The notes beneath the pieces were generated by a model. The model was not told the origin of the DNA and searched no databases. It saw nothing but the letters and a program-made list of their open reading frames with translations. Positions 17,871 through 25,737 of a stretch of 64,000 bases of DNA are shown piece by piece. Source of the DNA: Vibrio coralliirubri. Lineage in GTDB: Bacteria > Pseudomonadota > Gammaproteobacteria > Enterobacterales > Vibrionaceae. The translations under genes and the position numbers were made by a program. The DNA lies in assembly GCF_024347375.1 (NCBI RefSeq), contig NZ_AP025470.1, forward strand, positions 2,170,001 to 2,234,000. Direction: 5' to 3'. How positions within the stretch are numbered: position 1 is the stretch's first letter; each line of letters starts with the position of its first letter.

Positions 17871-19061
17871 ATGTTTGAAAAAGTGTTAGCTGCTCCCGCC
17901 GATCCTATCCTCGGCCTTACTGAAGAGTTTAAAAAAGACTCTCGTGCAGAGAAAATCAACCTTGGTGTTGGCATCTACAAAAATGAAGATGGTCAAACGC
18001 CTGTACTTAAAACAGTAAAGAAAGCAGAAGCTGCACTTCTTGAAAACGAAAAAACCAAATCTTACCTAACGATTGAAGGTACGGCTGAATACGGTCTAGC
18101 GGTTCAGAAACTTCTTTTCGGTTCAGACGCAGAGATCGTTGCATCTCAACGTGCGAAAACTGCACAAGCTCCAGGTGGTACAGGTGCACTTCGCGTAGCG
18201 GGTGAATTCATCAAGCGCCAACTGGGCGACGTAAAAATCTGGATCAGTAACCCGACTTGGGCGAACCACAACGGCGTTTTCGCTGCTGCGGGTATCGAAA
18301 CTGCTCAATACAGCTACTACAACGCTGAAACTAAAGACAAAGACTTCGCTGGCATGATTGCTGACCTAGAGAAAGCTTCTGAAGGCGATATCGTTCTTCT
18401 GCACGGCTGCTGTCACAACCCAACAGGTATCGACCCAACAACTGAAGAGTGGGAAGTTCTGGCTAAATTGGTTGCTGAGAAGAAACTGCTGCCTCTATTC
18501 GACTTTGCTTACCAAGGTTTTGCAAAAGGCGTTGAAGAAGACGCTGCTGGCCTACGTATTTTTGCTCAATACAACAAAGAGATCCTTGTTGCTAGCTCGT
18601 TCTCTAAGAACTTCGGCTTGTACAACGAGCGTGTTGGCGCATTCACTCTGGTTGCTGAATCAGCAGACGTAGCAACGACAGCATTCTCTCAAGTTAAGAG
18701 CATTATCCGCTCTATCTACTCTAACCCACCAGCGCACGGCAGTGCTGTCGTTACTCACATCCTTGGTGATGCTGATCTACGTGCTGAATGGGAAGCAGAA
18801 GTAGCAGAAATGCGCGACCGTATCCAAGAGATGCGTGAACTATTCGTAACGACACTGAAATCTGAAGGTGTTGATGCAGACTTCACATTCATCGAACGTC
18901 AAAACGGCATGTTCTCGTTCTCTGGCCTAAGCAAAGAGCAAGTGACTCGCCTAAAAGACGAATTCGCAATCTACATTGTTGGTTCTGGACGTATCAGCGT
19001 TGCTGGTATGACTAAGTCAAACATGGGTCCTCTATGTAAAGGTATCGCTGCGGTTCTTTAA
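17871..19061 (+). CDS. aspC: Aspartate/aromatic aminotransferase
   Basis: A 396-residue class I PLP aminotransferase, the same length as E. coli AspC and similar throughout. Schiff-base Lys246 sits in [15 protein letters not shown], with the phosphate and carboxylate contacts in GGTGALR and CHNPTG, and the substrate-binding Arg region near NGMFSFSGL. It interconverts aspartate/oxaloacetate and glutamate/2-oxoglutarate, and probably acts on aromatic amino acids. An upstream ATG (17853) is in frame, but ATG 17871 matches the family start ([13 protein letters not shown]) and has GGATGAAG nearby. Its original terminator is split by the insertion sequence directly downstream. Confidence 0.95.
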   Translation: MFEKVLAAPADPILGLTEEFKKDSRAEKINLGVGIYKNEDGQTPVLKTVKKAEAALLENEKTKSYLTIEGTAEYGLAVQKLLFGSDAEIVASQRAKTAQAPGGTGALRVAGEFIKRQLGDVKIWISNPTWANHNGVFAAAGIETAQYSYYNAETKDKDFAGMIADLEKASEGDIVLLHGCCHNPTGIDPTTEEWEVLAKLVAEKKLLPLFDFAYQGFAKGVEEDAAGLRIFAQYNKEILVASSFSKNFGLYNERVGAFTLVAESADVATTAFSQVKSIIRSIYSNPPAHGSAVVTHILGDADLRAEWEAEVAEMRDRIQEMRELFVTTLKSEGVDADFTFIERQNGMFSFSGLSKEQVTRLKDEFAIYIVGSGRISVAGMTKSNMGPLCKGIAAVL

Positions 19062-19104
19062 TCGTAACAATACCAAGTCTGCTCTTGCAGACAGATAGAG
19101 ATGC

Positions 19105-19118
19105 AAAAGCCAGCAATT
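19105..19118 (+). terminator. Left arm of the aspC terminator, split by the IS
   Basis: AAAAGCCAGC (19105-19114) pairs exactly with GCTGGCTTTT at 20550-20559. Removing the IS and one copy of ATT rebuilds a 10-bp stem with a 6-base loop and a T5 tail. See the right arm and the findings. Confidence 0.8.
19116..19118. repeat. Target-site duplication ATT (left copy)
   Basis: ATT here and ATT at 20545-20547 flank the inverted repeats. Three bases is usual for IS3-family elements. Confidence 0.8.
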
Positions 19119-19149
19119 TGAAGTGACCCCGTAAAGTTGGACATTTCTG

Positions 19150-19935
19150 TTAAGCGGCTTTCAAGGCCTGAGTTCGATATTCTATCGGAGTCAGGCCTTT
19201 TAGTTTCACTTTTATACGTTTGGTATTGTAGTACTCGATGTATTCTTTAATCTGCTCTATCAGAGCATCTGCATCTTCAAAGCTTTGGTTGTGATACATC
19301 TCGGTTTTGAGTAAAGCAAAAAAGTTTTCAGCAACAGCATTATCCAAGCAGTTACCTTTTCTCGACATGCTTTGCGTTAACCCACTCTCCGCTACCTTTT
19401 TCTGATACTGTCGATGGCGATATTGCCAACCTTGATCGCTATGTATAATTGGCTTTGAGTTGGGTTTAAGCGTTGATATAGCTTCCGTCAGCATATCTGT
19501 GACAAGCGGCAAGCAGGCATTTTTGGCCACTCTATAAGCAACCACCTCCTGAGTAAACAAGTCGACAACGGGAGATAAGTATACTTTCTGCTCTTTGACT
19601 TTGAACTCCGTGACATCAGTTACCCACTTTTCATCGGGTTGAGTCGCACTAAAATCTCTTTCAAGAACGTTGGGAGCAGCTTTTCCTGACTCTCCTCGGT
19701 ATGAACGATACTTTTTAATCCTGACCGTCGATTTAAGGTTGAGCTGAGCCATAAGCCTTTGAACCGTTTTGTGATTAAGCACGAACCCCTGATTCTTTAG
19801 TTCCAAGTGAATACGGCGGTAGCCGTATCGCCCCTTATGTTCATGATAAATTGACTTTATCAACCGCAGCTCACGTTCGTAGCTATTTTGGCGCTTGCTC
19901 GTTTGAGCCTGATAATAAAAGACACTTTTTGCCAA
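19150..19935 (-). CDS. IS3-family transposase OrfB (DDE catalytic part)
   Basis: 261 codons are listed from a TTG at 19935. The frame is open further upstream through the orfA end, so the working product is probably an OrfAB fusion made by frameshifting. Catalytic residues are visible: Asp in VTDVTEF, Asp in IHSDQGWQY, and Glu in NAVAENFFALLKTE, giving the D-D-35-E set. The HTH_21-like start (SVFYYQAQTSKRQ...RYGYRRIH) is standard for IS3 OrfB. It cuts and joins IS ends during transposition. No frameshift or stop interrupts it. Confidence 0.93.
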   Translation of the reverse strand: MAKSVFYYQAQTSKRQNSYERELRLIKSIYHEHKGRYGYRRIHLELKNQGFVLNHKTVQRLMAQLNLKSTVRIKKYRSYRGESGKAAPNVLERDFSATQPDEKWVTDVTEFKVKEQKVYLSPVVDLFTQEVVAYRVAKNACLPLVTDMLTEAISTLKPNSKPIIHSDQGWQYRHRQYQKKVAESGLTQSMSRKGNCLDNAVAENFFALLKTEMYHNQSFEDADALIEQIKEYIEYYNTKRIKVKLKGLTPIEYRTQALKAA

Positions 19936-19988
19936 CTGTAGAGTGTGCAGTAAGTGCTTTAATGGGTACTTGCCTTTAAGAGTTAGAG

Positions 19989-20498
19989 CTATGACCGCTT
20001 TTTCTTTGTTCGACGGTTTTTTTTCTGCTCCAACTCTTCCAACTTTTTTAGAACGGCATTCTCGGTTCGTAAGTAGACCAACTCCTCTTTTAGCTCCTCA
20101 AGTGTCATTTCATTATCAGGCTTAGTGGTACGTTGAGGTTGCTGTTTCATTGAGGGTCTTCCTTTCTGGCGCATTTCGAGCCCCTTGATACCGAGCTCAT
20201 TAAATCGTTTAAGCCAGACAGAGAGTATTCCAGGGGATGAGAGGTTTAATACAGCGCTAGTGTGCGTGAGAGACCATTCATTCGTCCACATTAAATTCAA
20301 TGCTTTTCGTTTTGTTTGAGCAGTCGCGGCATGATTAGTTGGTAAAAATGAATCAGTACCATGGATGGCAAAGACTTGAGCCCAATACCGTATCTGCCTT
20401 GAAGAAATTGAATATTGTTTTGCTAAGTAGAGAGATGACGTGCCATCTAAGTATTGCTTAGCAATGATACATTTTAGCTCTCGGCTATATTTGGACAT
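19989..20498 (-). CDS. IS3-family transposase OrfA (DNA-binding part)
   Basis: A 169-residue protein with two helix-turn-helix regions (about residues 5-50 and 60-110) and a C-terminal leucine-zipper-like helix (LEELKEELVYLRTENAVLKK) used for dimerisation. Near the end it reads CAG AAA AAA AAC. The run of eight A's (minus strand, 20024-20017) allows a -1 slip into the orfB frame, and the frames are related by exactly -1. The ATG at 20498 directly follows a hairpin and five T's. The Shine-Dalgarno is the GGGGG in the hairpin's right arm. Confidence 0.92.
   Translation of the reverse strand: MSKYSRELKCIIAKQYLDGTSSLYLAKQYSISSRQIRYWAQVFAIHGTDSFLPTNHAATAQTKRKALNLMWTNEWSLTHTSAVLNLSSPGILSVWLKRFNELGIKGLEMRQKGRPSMKQQPQRTTKPDNEMTLEELKEELVYLRTENAVLKKLEELEQKKNRRTKKKRS
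20017..20024 (-). other. Likely programmed -1 frameshift site (A8) in the IS
   Basis: Eight consecutive A's on the transposase strand inside the orfA end. A -1 shift here continues as K-P-S-N-K-E-K-A... in the orfB frame without a stop. Confidence 0.7.
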
Positions 20499-20538
20499 AA
20501 AAAGACCCCCAATAATTGGTGTCCAACTATTGGGGGTC
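20499..20538 (-). terminator. Hairpin plus T5 directly upstream of IS orfA
   Basis: On the transposase strand, GACCCCCAATA (20538-20528) pairs with TATTGGGGGTC (20514-20504) as a perfect 11-bp stem around 13 bases. It is followed by TTTTT (20503-20499) and then the orfA ATG. It can end outside transcripts and also hides the GGGGG ribosome site. Confidence 0.7.
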
Positions 20539-20544
20539 AGTTCA

Positions 20545-20560
20545 ATTAAGCTGGCTTTTT
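20545..20560 (+). terminator. Right arm of the split aspC terminator
   Basis: ATT duplication, AA, then GCTGGCTTTT and T. It complements the left arm at 19105-19114. It cannot form the native hairpin with 1.4 kb between the arms. Confidence 0.8.
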
Positions 20561-20595
20561 CGTGTCTCGATTTTCAGTTTTAGATACTTTGTAAG

Positions 20596-21240
20596 TTAAT
20601 ACTCGAGGAAGAACTCAACACCTAACTCATTCGTTCTTTCACTCACACCCGTGCTACCCTCGCCATCTCGGTGTTGGTAGGAACCACCAATCGCAAATTT
20701 GTTGGTCACCAGATAACGTAAACCTAGGTGGTAAATCTCTTCGTCGAACAAATCGCTTCGATTCACTTGTACGCTGCCATTGGCAATCCAACGTTTCGCA
20801 AAGCCATAGTTAAGCTCTGCTTTTACCCCTTGGACAAATTCAGTATCCGATTCTAAGGTTTTATTACTGCCGTTAAGCTCAACCTCACCTTTGGTAACAC
20901 CCAACAAGTAAGAAGCCACAATATCTAAGTCTTTCTTAATGCTATAACGGTAACCAGCCCCTGCCATTAAGGTATCAATTCGAGTCGTGCTTTCATCAGG
21001 GTGAATAAAGCGTGCGCTGTAGTCTCCAAGCAACAACCAATCATCCGTCATCGCGTAACTAATGCCGAGTCCATACGACGAGGCATTGTTATTACTGCCT
21101 GCATCTTCATTTAAACTGCCCGAATGCGCGGTCGCATATATATGGTCATAATCAAGAATATCCACGGCGTTAGTGTCTGCCCACAAACTTGGAGAAAACA
21201 CAAAAACTGTAGATACAAAACTAAGCTTCCACTTCGACAT
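20596..21240 (-). CDS. Outer-membrane beta-barrel protein, unknown function
   Basis: About 214 residues. The N-terminal signal peptide (MSKWKLSFVSTVFVFSPSLWA, cut after WA) is followed by alternating amphipathic strands ending in an aromatic residue (FFLEY), as expected for a barrel inserted by BAM. Strand turns are acidic and polar. An in-frame ATG at 21249 is too close to the AAGG site; ATG 21240 lies nine bases from it and is preferred. The family resembles OmpA-like or OmpW-sized barrels, but I cannot name it. It converges on aspC, with the IS now between them, so its original shared terminator is broken. Confidence 0.75.
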   Translation of the reverse strand: MSKWKLSFVSTVFVFSPSLWADTNAVDILDYDHIYATAHSGSLNEDAGSNNNASSYGLGISYAMTDDWLLLGDYSARFIHPDESTTRIDTLMAGAGYRYSIKKDLDIVASYLLGVTKGEVELNGSNKTLESDTEFVQGVKAELNYGFAKRWIANGSVQVNRSDLFDEEIYHLGLRYLVTNKFAIGGSYQHRDGEGSTGVSERTNELGVEFFLEY

Positions 21241-21390
21241 TCCTATCATCCTTAAACTGTCACTCCATTAATTGAAAGGTTAGTCTATCCATAAGACTTT
21301 AAAAAGGTTTTAGCTCACAGATTGATTTGTGACGGCAAAATATTATCAAATGTTGTACCATGAAATCATACAAACCAATGGATGATCATT

Positions 21391-23280
21391 ATGGATGCTG
21401 AGTTATTAGAGATTCAAAACTTTCTGGCACAATACCCCCCTTTCACAGAACTCCCTGAGGAGATGTTGGCGAAAGTGACCAGTAGCGTGGAAATTTCTTA
21501 TTACCGCCAAGATACCCCTATCATTCACTTTGGTGATCAAATACATGACTTATACATCGTTCGAAGTGGCGAAGTCGAAGTCTACCGTCGTAAAGGCGAA
21601 CTCTATAACCGCCTTGATGAAGGCCACCTGTTCGGTCAAATGGGCCTACTGACCAACAACAAGGTGCGTTTCCCAGTTAAAGCGACTGAAGACACCCTAC
21701 TCTACTGTATTCCTGAGCCTATCTTTCAAGAGCTCTACGACAACTACGACTCCTTTGCCGATTTCGTAGAAGTAGAAGATAACGCGCGACTGCGCCAAGC
21801 CAACTCAGACAGCAACGACGCTAACGACCTAACGACATCCAAGGTTAAAACGCTACTGACCAGCGAAGCGCCAATGATCGAAAAAACGCGCACCATTCAG
21901 CAAGCTGCAACCATGATGGCACAAGATAATGTTTCGTCCTTGCTGATCATCGACCCAGATATCGTTGAAGATGATGAAGATGACTCAACACCCGTGATTG
22001 GCATCATCACCGACCGAGATTTGTGTACGCGTGTCCTCGCCGAAGGTCTCGATCCATCGGATGAAGTATCCAGCGTAATGACACCCGAGGTTATCTCACT
22101 CGACCATAATGCTTATGTATACGAAGCTATGATGACCATGCTTCGCTATAACGTGCATCATTTACCAGTACTCAAAGATAAGAAGCCGATTGGTATTATC
22201 GAAGCGACCGATATTGTTCGTTACGAATCTCAAAACTCGCTGTTATTGGTAAGCAGCATCTTCCAACAACAAAGCATTGAAGATCTAAAGGTGCTTTCCG
22301 AGCAAGTGAAAGACAGCTTTGTGCGCTTAGTTAACGAAGATGCCAACGCCCACATGGTGGGTACCGCAATGTCGGTAATTGGTCGTAGCTTTAAGCAGCG
22401 AATTATCGAACTGGGTGAAGAGAAATTGGGCAAGGCGCCTATTCCTTACTGTTTCCTTGCATTAGGATCTATGGGCCGTGATGAGCAGCTACTGGTTACA
22501 GACCAAGATAACGCAATCATTCTTGATGATACCTACGACGAGAAAAAGCATGGTAAGTACTTTGAAGAGCTATCGACCTTCATTTGTGATGGCTTAGACC
22601 AATGTGGTTATGTGTACTGTACTGGTGACATCATGGCAACTAACCCAACGTGGCGTATGACTCGTCGCCAATGGGAAGAGTGCTTTGCCGATTGGATTGA
22701 TGATCCAAACCCGAAAGCACTGTTGAATGCTTCAATCTTCTTCGACTTAGATGGCGTTTATGGTCGTCTGAAATGGGCTGAGCAATTGAACAGCTTTATT
22801 GTTCGACGCGCACGCAAGAACAACCGCTTCTTGGCGTGTCTTGCACGTAACGCACTCAACCGCACACCGCCGCTCGGTTTCTTCAAAGATTTCGTGATGG
22901 AGAAAGATGGCCGTCACAACAACTCAATCAACCTTAAGCGTCGTGGTACTGCGCCTCTGGCCGATTTAATTCGTGTTCACTCGTTGGCGGTTGGCTCTCG
23001 CTCTAAGAACTCATTCGAACGTTTGGATGACATTATCGACGCAGGTATTCTGCCAAAAGGTCGAGCTCAGGATCTGAAAGATGCGATGGAGTTTATCTCT
23101 CTGGTTCGTATTCGCCACCAAGCACACGATGTCGACAACAACATCGAGCCTGATAACAACATCGAGCCTGAGAACCTGTCTGACTTCGAGCGACGTAACC
23201 TAAAGGATGCATTCCAAATATTAAGTAATGCGCAAAACTTCCTTAAGTTCCGTTATCAAGCCAGCAACAAGTTTAAGTAG
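21391..23280 (+). CDS. Cyclic-nucleotide-binding/CBS/DUF294 nucleotidyltransferase-like protein
   Basis: 629 residues. Residues about 10-125 form a cNMP-binding fold (FGDQIHDLYIVRSGEVEVYR...GHLFGQMGLL). Residues 150-290 carry two CBS motifs (MMAQDNVSSLLIID and MMTMLRYNVHHLPVL). Residues 310-629 form the DUF294 nucleotidyltransferase-like domain with GSMGRDEQLLVTDQDNAI, the G-S/D-x-D motif of GlnD-type enzymes, plus a helical tail. This architecture suggests a regulator that reads nucleotides and modifies a partner; the partner is unknown. ATG 21391 has GGATG upstream and is preferred over ATG 21382. The exonuclease gene starts six bases after its stop, so they form an operon. An 18-base in-frame tandem repeat sits near the end. 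Confidence 0.88.
   Translation: MDAELLEIQNFLAQYPPFTELPEEMLAKVTSSVEISYYRQDTPIIHFGDQIHDLYIVRSGEVEVYRRKGELYNRLDEGHLFGQMGLLTNNKVRFPVKATEDTLLYCIPEPIFQELYDNYDSFADFVEVEDNARLRQANSDSNDANDLTTSKVKTLLTSEAPMIEKTRTIQQAATMMAQDNVSSLLIIDPDIVEDDEDDSTPVIGIITDRDLCTRVLAEGLDPSDEVSSVMTPEVISLDHNAYVYEAMMTMLRYNVHHLPVLKDKKPIGIIEATDIVRYESQNSLLLVSSIFQQQSIEDLKVLSEQVKDSFVRLVNEDANAHMVGTAMSVIGRSFKQRIIELGEEKLGKAPIPYCFLALGSMGRDEQLLVTDQDNAIILDDTYDEKKHGKYFEELSTFICDGLDQCGYVYCTGDIMATNPTWRMTRRQWEECFADWIDDPNPKALLNASIFFDLDGVYGRLKWAEQLNSFIVRRARKNNRFLACLARNALNRTPPLGFFKDFVMEKDGRHNNSINLKRRGTAPLADLIRVHSLAVGSRSKNSFERLDDIIDAGILPKGRAQDLKDAMEFISLVRIRHQAHDVDNNIEPDNNIEPENLSDFERRNLKDAFQILSNAQNFLKFRYQASNKFK
23134..23169 (+). repeat. 18-bp in-frame tandem duplication (DNNIEP twice)
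   Basis: GACAACAACATCGAGCCT then GATAACAACATCGAGCCT, differing at one base, giving DNNIEPDNNIEP in the DUF294 protein. Likely a recent duplication. Confidence 0.85.
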
Positions 23281-23285
23281 GGCCT

Positions 23286-24002
23286 ATGAACAAACTATTC
23301 AGATCACCTGCGGTCGATTGGCCATTTAAGTTTGCTCAGAAGCTAGAACGAGCGAGAGACGAGCGCTTAAAGCACTTTTATAGCCAGCCTCTTCCTGCGC
23401 CTGATACGCCACTTTCAGAAGTGATGTTCTTGGCTGTCGACTTTGAAACGACGGGGTTAAACCCAAACAAAGACGGCATCATTACCATTGGTTTAGTGCC
23501 ATTTACGCTCAATCGTATCTACTTGCGACAAGCTAAACACTGGACACTAAGACCAAAACAGAAGTTGGAAGAAGAGTCTGTCGTGATTCATGGCATCACT
23601 CACAATGACATCATTGATGCGCCAGACCTTAGCGAAGTGTTGGGCGAGATCTTAGAATCAATGGCGGGACATATACCTGTGGTTCACTATCGTCGTATCG
23701 AACGTGACTTTTTGGACAATGCATTGAAAGTACGACTCGGTGAAGGCATTGAGTTCCCAGTCCTCGACACGCTCGAGATTGAATCTCAGATCCAAAATAA
23801 ACTGGCTGGCGGCTTGTGGAATAAGCTAAAAGGTAAGAAGCCAGCTTCAGTGAGACTGGGTCAGAGTCGTCGTCGATACCACCTACCCGACTACACGCCG
23901 CATCATGCATTAACTGACGCTATTGCGACCGCTGAGCTACTCCAAGCGCAAATTGCTCATCACTTTGACTCTGAGATGCCTTTGAAGAGTTTCTGGCTCT
24001 AG
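23286..24002 (+). CDS. DnaQ-like 3'-5' exonuclease (DEDDh family)
   Basis: A 238-residue protein with the exonuclease motifs: ExoI VDFETTGLNP (Asp and Glu ligands), ExoII around IPVVHYRRIERDFLDN, and ExoIII HHALTDAIATAELL (His and Asp). These coordinate two metal ions for 3'-5' hydrolysis of nucleic acid. It is cytoplasmic. It is translationally close to the DUF294 gene (five bases between stop and start, AGGG in the stop region), and this pair is common in gammaproteobacteria. Its DNA or RNA substrate is not known from sequence. It is not the polymerase III epsilon subunit, which is elsewhere and has a clamp-binding tail absent here. Confidence 0.88.
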   Translation: MNKLFRSPAVDWPFKFAQKLERARDERLKHFYSQPLPAPDTPLSEVMFLAVDFETTGLNPNKDGIITIGLVPFTLNRIYLRQAKHWTLRPKQKLEEESVVIHGITHNDIIDAPDLSEVLGEILESMAGHIPVVHYRRIERDFLDNALKVRLGEGIEFPVLDTLEIESQIQNKLAGGLWNKLKGKKPASVRLGQSRRRYHLPDYTPHHALTDAIATAELLQAQIAHHFDSEMPLKSFWL

Positions 24003-24029
24003 CTGACGTTGAACAGAACGTACACATTT

Positions 24030-24059
24030 AAAGCCCACGACTTCCCATAAGTGGGCTTT
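24030..24059 (+). terminator. Terminator after the exonuclease gene
   Basis: Stem AAAGCCCAC/GTGGGCTTT with a 12-base loop, then a broken T run (GTCATTTTTAT). It lies between two convergent genes. Confidence 0.65.
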
Positions 24060-24079
24060 GTCATTTTTATCGTCTGTGT

Positions 24080-24772
24080 TTATAGGGCAGTTGGCCCAAC
24101 CAAACGCATCTCCCAATCTTCAACTTCGCCCGTTTCGAGACGACGTTCAACCAGTTTCCCCCAAGACTCGACCAAAGGAAGTTCAACCATCTGACTCAGT
24201 TCTTCTCTATCTAGGCTTCCGGTAAAGACAGCGCCCATAATGCGCGCGAGCGACCAATCAGGGTATGGTCTTTCACACAGAGTAATCTCATCACCTGCGC
24301 CAATATCGCCCTCTTCCAATACTCGGAAATACCAGCCAGTTCGAAGTGTGTCTTGCAGCCTTCTTGCCATATCGTTTTGATCGAATCGCACATTGAGCTT
24401 CCAACAAGGCATTCGCCCTTGCGAAACTTCTAGCAATGTTGAACCAATCCGAATCTTGTCGTTTAAACAAATAGACGTTTCAGTCACTCCGCTTGAGCTT
24501 AGATTCTCGCCAAATGCGCCTGCAGATTGGAAGATGGCTTTGCTGCCCAAGTCCTTTTCCCAAACTGGGTAGTGTTCACTCGGGTAGATATGGAGCGCTT
24601 TTTGAATACCACCGTGAAAACGAGGGTCACCTTGTTCGTCATTGGTAAAACCAAGCTCTGTGGCGTGTTGACGTTCCGATAAAACCTGTTTGTTGATAGC
24701 ACTCTGTGCACCATGAGCAAAGGCAACGGTTTTCCCTACCAATACGCTGTTGATTACACCTAACTTCTTCAT
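24080..24772 (-). CDS. MOSC domain protein (YiiM-like)
   Basis: A 230-residue protein with a MOSC domain over about residues 25-165, including GDPRFHGGIQKALHIYPSEHY and the conserved cysteine in GRMPCWKLNVRF. The C-terminal 60 residues carry a 3-alpha-type extension as in E. coli YiiM (224 residues). MOSC proteins bind molybdenum cofactor; YiiM acts with N-hydroxylated compounds, which I use only as a guide. AAGGG precedes the ATG. It is a single gene between the exonuclease terminator and a divergent AraC-type regulator that could control it (inference). Confidence 0.85.
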   Translation of the reverse strand: MKKLGVINSVLVGKTVAFAHGAQSAINKQVLSERQHATELGFTNDEQGDPRFHGGIQKALHIYPSEHYPVWEKDLGSKAIFQSAGAFGENLSSSGVTETSICLNDKIRIGSTLLEVSQGRMPCWKLNVRFDQNDMARRLQDTLRTGWYFRVLEEGDIGAGDEITLCERPYPDWSLARIMGAVFTGSLDREELSQMVELPLVESWGKLVERRLETGEVEDWEMRLVGPTAL

Positions 24773-24896
24773 ATCCCTTCCCTCTTACTAGGCACTTGAT
24801 TACTGAACTGCGTGAGATAAGACGACTTCATTCACTATGCCGAGCATGATAGCCTAACAAGCCAATGTCAGAGTAGAGATGTAAGGACAATTAACA

Positions 24897-25712
24897 ATGC
24901 CAACCCGCCAAATAGATTCTCACTCCGATGTCATGACTTCCAACGAGATGATGGCTGCCAACCCCAACTCACCAGCGTTAGTAAAGACCATCGACATGCC
25001 TAAAGGTTTCATCGATGCAATGCACCAACATACTTGGCATCAAGTGATCTTTCCAATCAGAGGTTTATTGCAAACTAAGACTGATCACTACCAGCATCTT
25101 GTTCCGCACACTTCTGCGCTGTTGGTACCTGCGGGTATTCAACATGAATCTATCGCATTGAGCCATACGACGTTTGTCGGCATCTACCTTAACCCTGTGT
25201 TTGGCAGTGAATATGAGCCTCAAGTGCGAACCATTACCCTCACGCCATTTCTAAATGAACTATTGCAAGAGATCCGAAGGCAGTGCGAAGGATTGGGGAG
25301 TGATGATGAGGTGTCGCGTTTGCTCGCGGTTCTGCACGACCAAATAATGAAAGATAATGTGCAAACCTTTCAATTATTGCTACCCGAAGACAGACGCCTA
25401 AAGCTGATATTCGAAGCGCTGACAGACACACCAAGATTAGATTATTCGCTAAAAGAGTGGGGAGAAAAAGTCGGCGCATCGGAGCGAACGTTATCGCGCT
25501 TGTTCTCAAAAGAGTTCAACACGTCATTTCAGTTGTGGAGACAACAAATCCGACTGATTTATTCGTTATCTTTGCTTGATGAAGAGATATCGATCCAACG
25601 TATTGCTGACCAAGTCGGCTATCAAAACGACTCGTCGTACATCAAAGCGTTTAAAGCTTATTTTAATGTTACGCCGCAGCAGTTCCGCTCTAATGGGCGT
25701 CGAAAATCGTGA
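24897..25712 (+). CDS. AraC-family transcriptional regulator with cupin sensor
   Basis: A 271-residue protein. Residues 35-105 form a cupin-like sensor (MHQHTWHQVIFPIRGLLQ...LLVPAGIQHES) with metal-type histidines. Residues 165-265 carry two HTH motifs (SLKEWGEKVGASERTLSRLF and IQRIADQVGYQNDSSYIKAF). AAGGA lies nine bases before the ATG. It is divergent from the MOSC gene across 124 bases, so that gene is the likeliest target. It converges on the diguanylate cyclase gene with no terminator visible in the 25-base gap. Effector unknown. Confidence 0.86.
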   Translation: MPTRQIDSHSDVMTSNEMMAANPNSPALVKTIDMPKGFIDAMHQHTWHQVIFPIRGLLQTKTDHYQHLVPHTSALLVPAGIQHESIALSHTTFVGIYLNPVFGSEYEPQVRTITLTPFLNELLQEIRRQCEGLGSDDEVSRLLAVLHDQIMKDNVQTFQLLLPEDRRLKLIFEALTDTPRLDYSLKEWGEKVGASERTLSRLFSKEFNTSFQLWRQQIRLIYSLSLLDEEISIQRIADQVGYQNDSSYIKAFKAYFNVTPQQFRSNGRRKS

Positions 25713-25737
25713 TCGCTATTTGTCAGCGTGATTGGCA

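Larger units (their letters stand above)
19119..20544 (-). mobile_element. IS3-family insertion sequence, 1426 bp
   Basis: Terminal inverted repeats of 25 bases: left TGAAGTGACCCC...AGTTGGACA (19119-19143) and right TGAACTGACCCC...AGTTGGACA (complement of 20520-20544), differing at four positions. They are flanked by 3-bp direct repeats ATT (19116-19118 and 20545-20547). It has two overlapping-frame transposase genes, orfA and orfB, in the IS3/IS150 style. Both frames are intact, so it may be active. It entered the loop of the aspC terminator. Confidence 0.92.

Noticed and set aside
21315..21332. Palindrome TCACA-N8-TGTGA between the barrel and DUF294 genes
   Set aside because: The half-sites face outward relative to a CRP site and the spacing is wrong; no matching regulator known to me.
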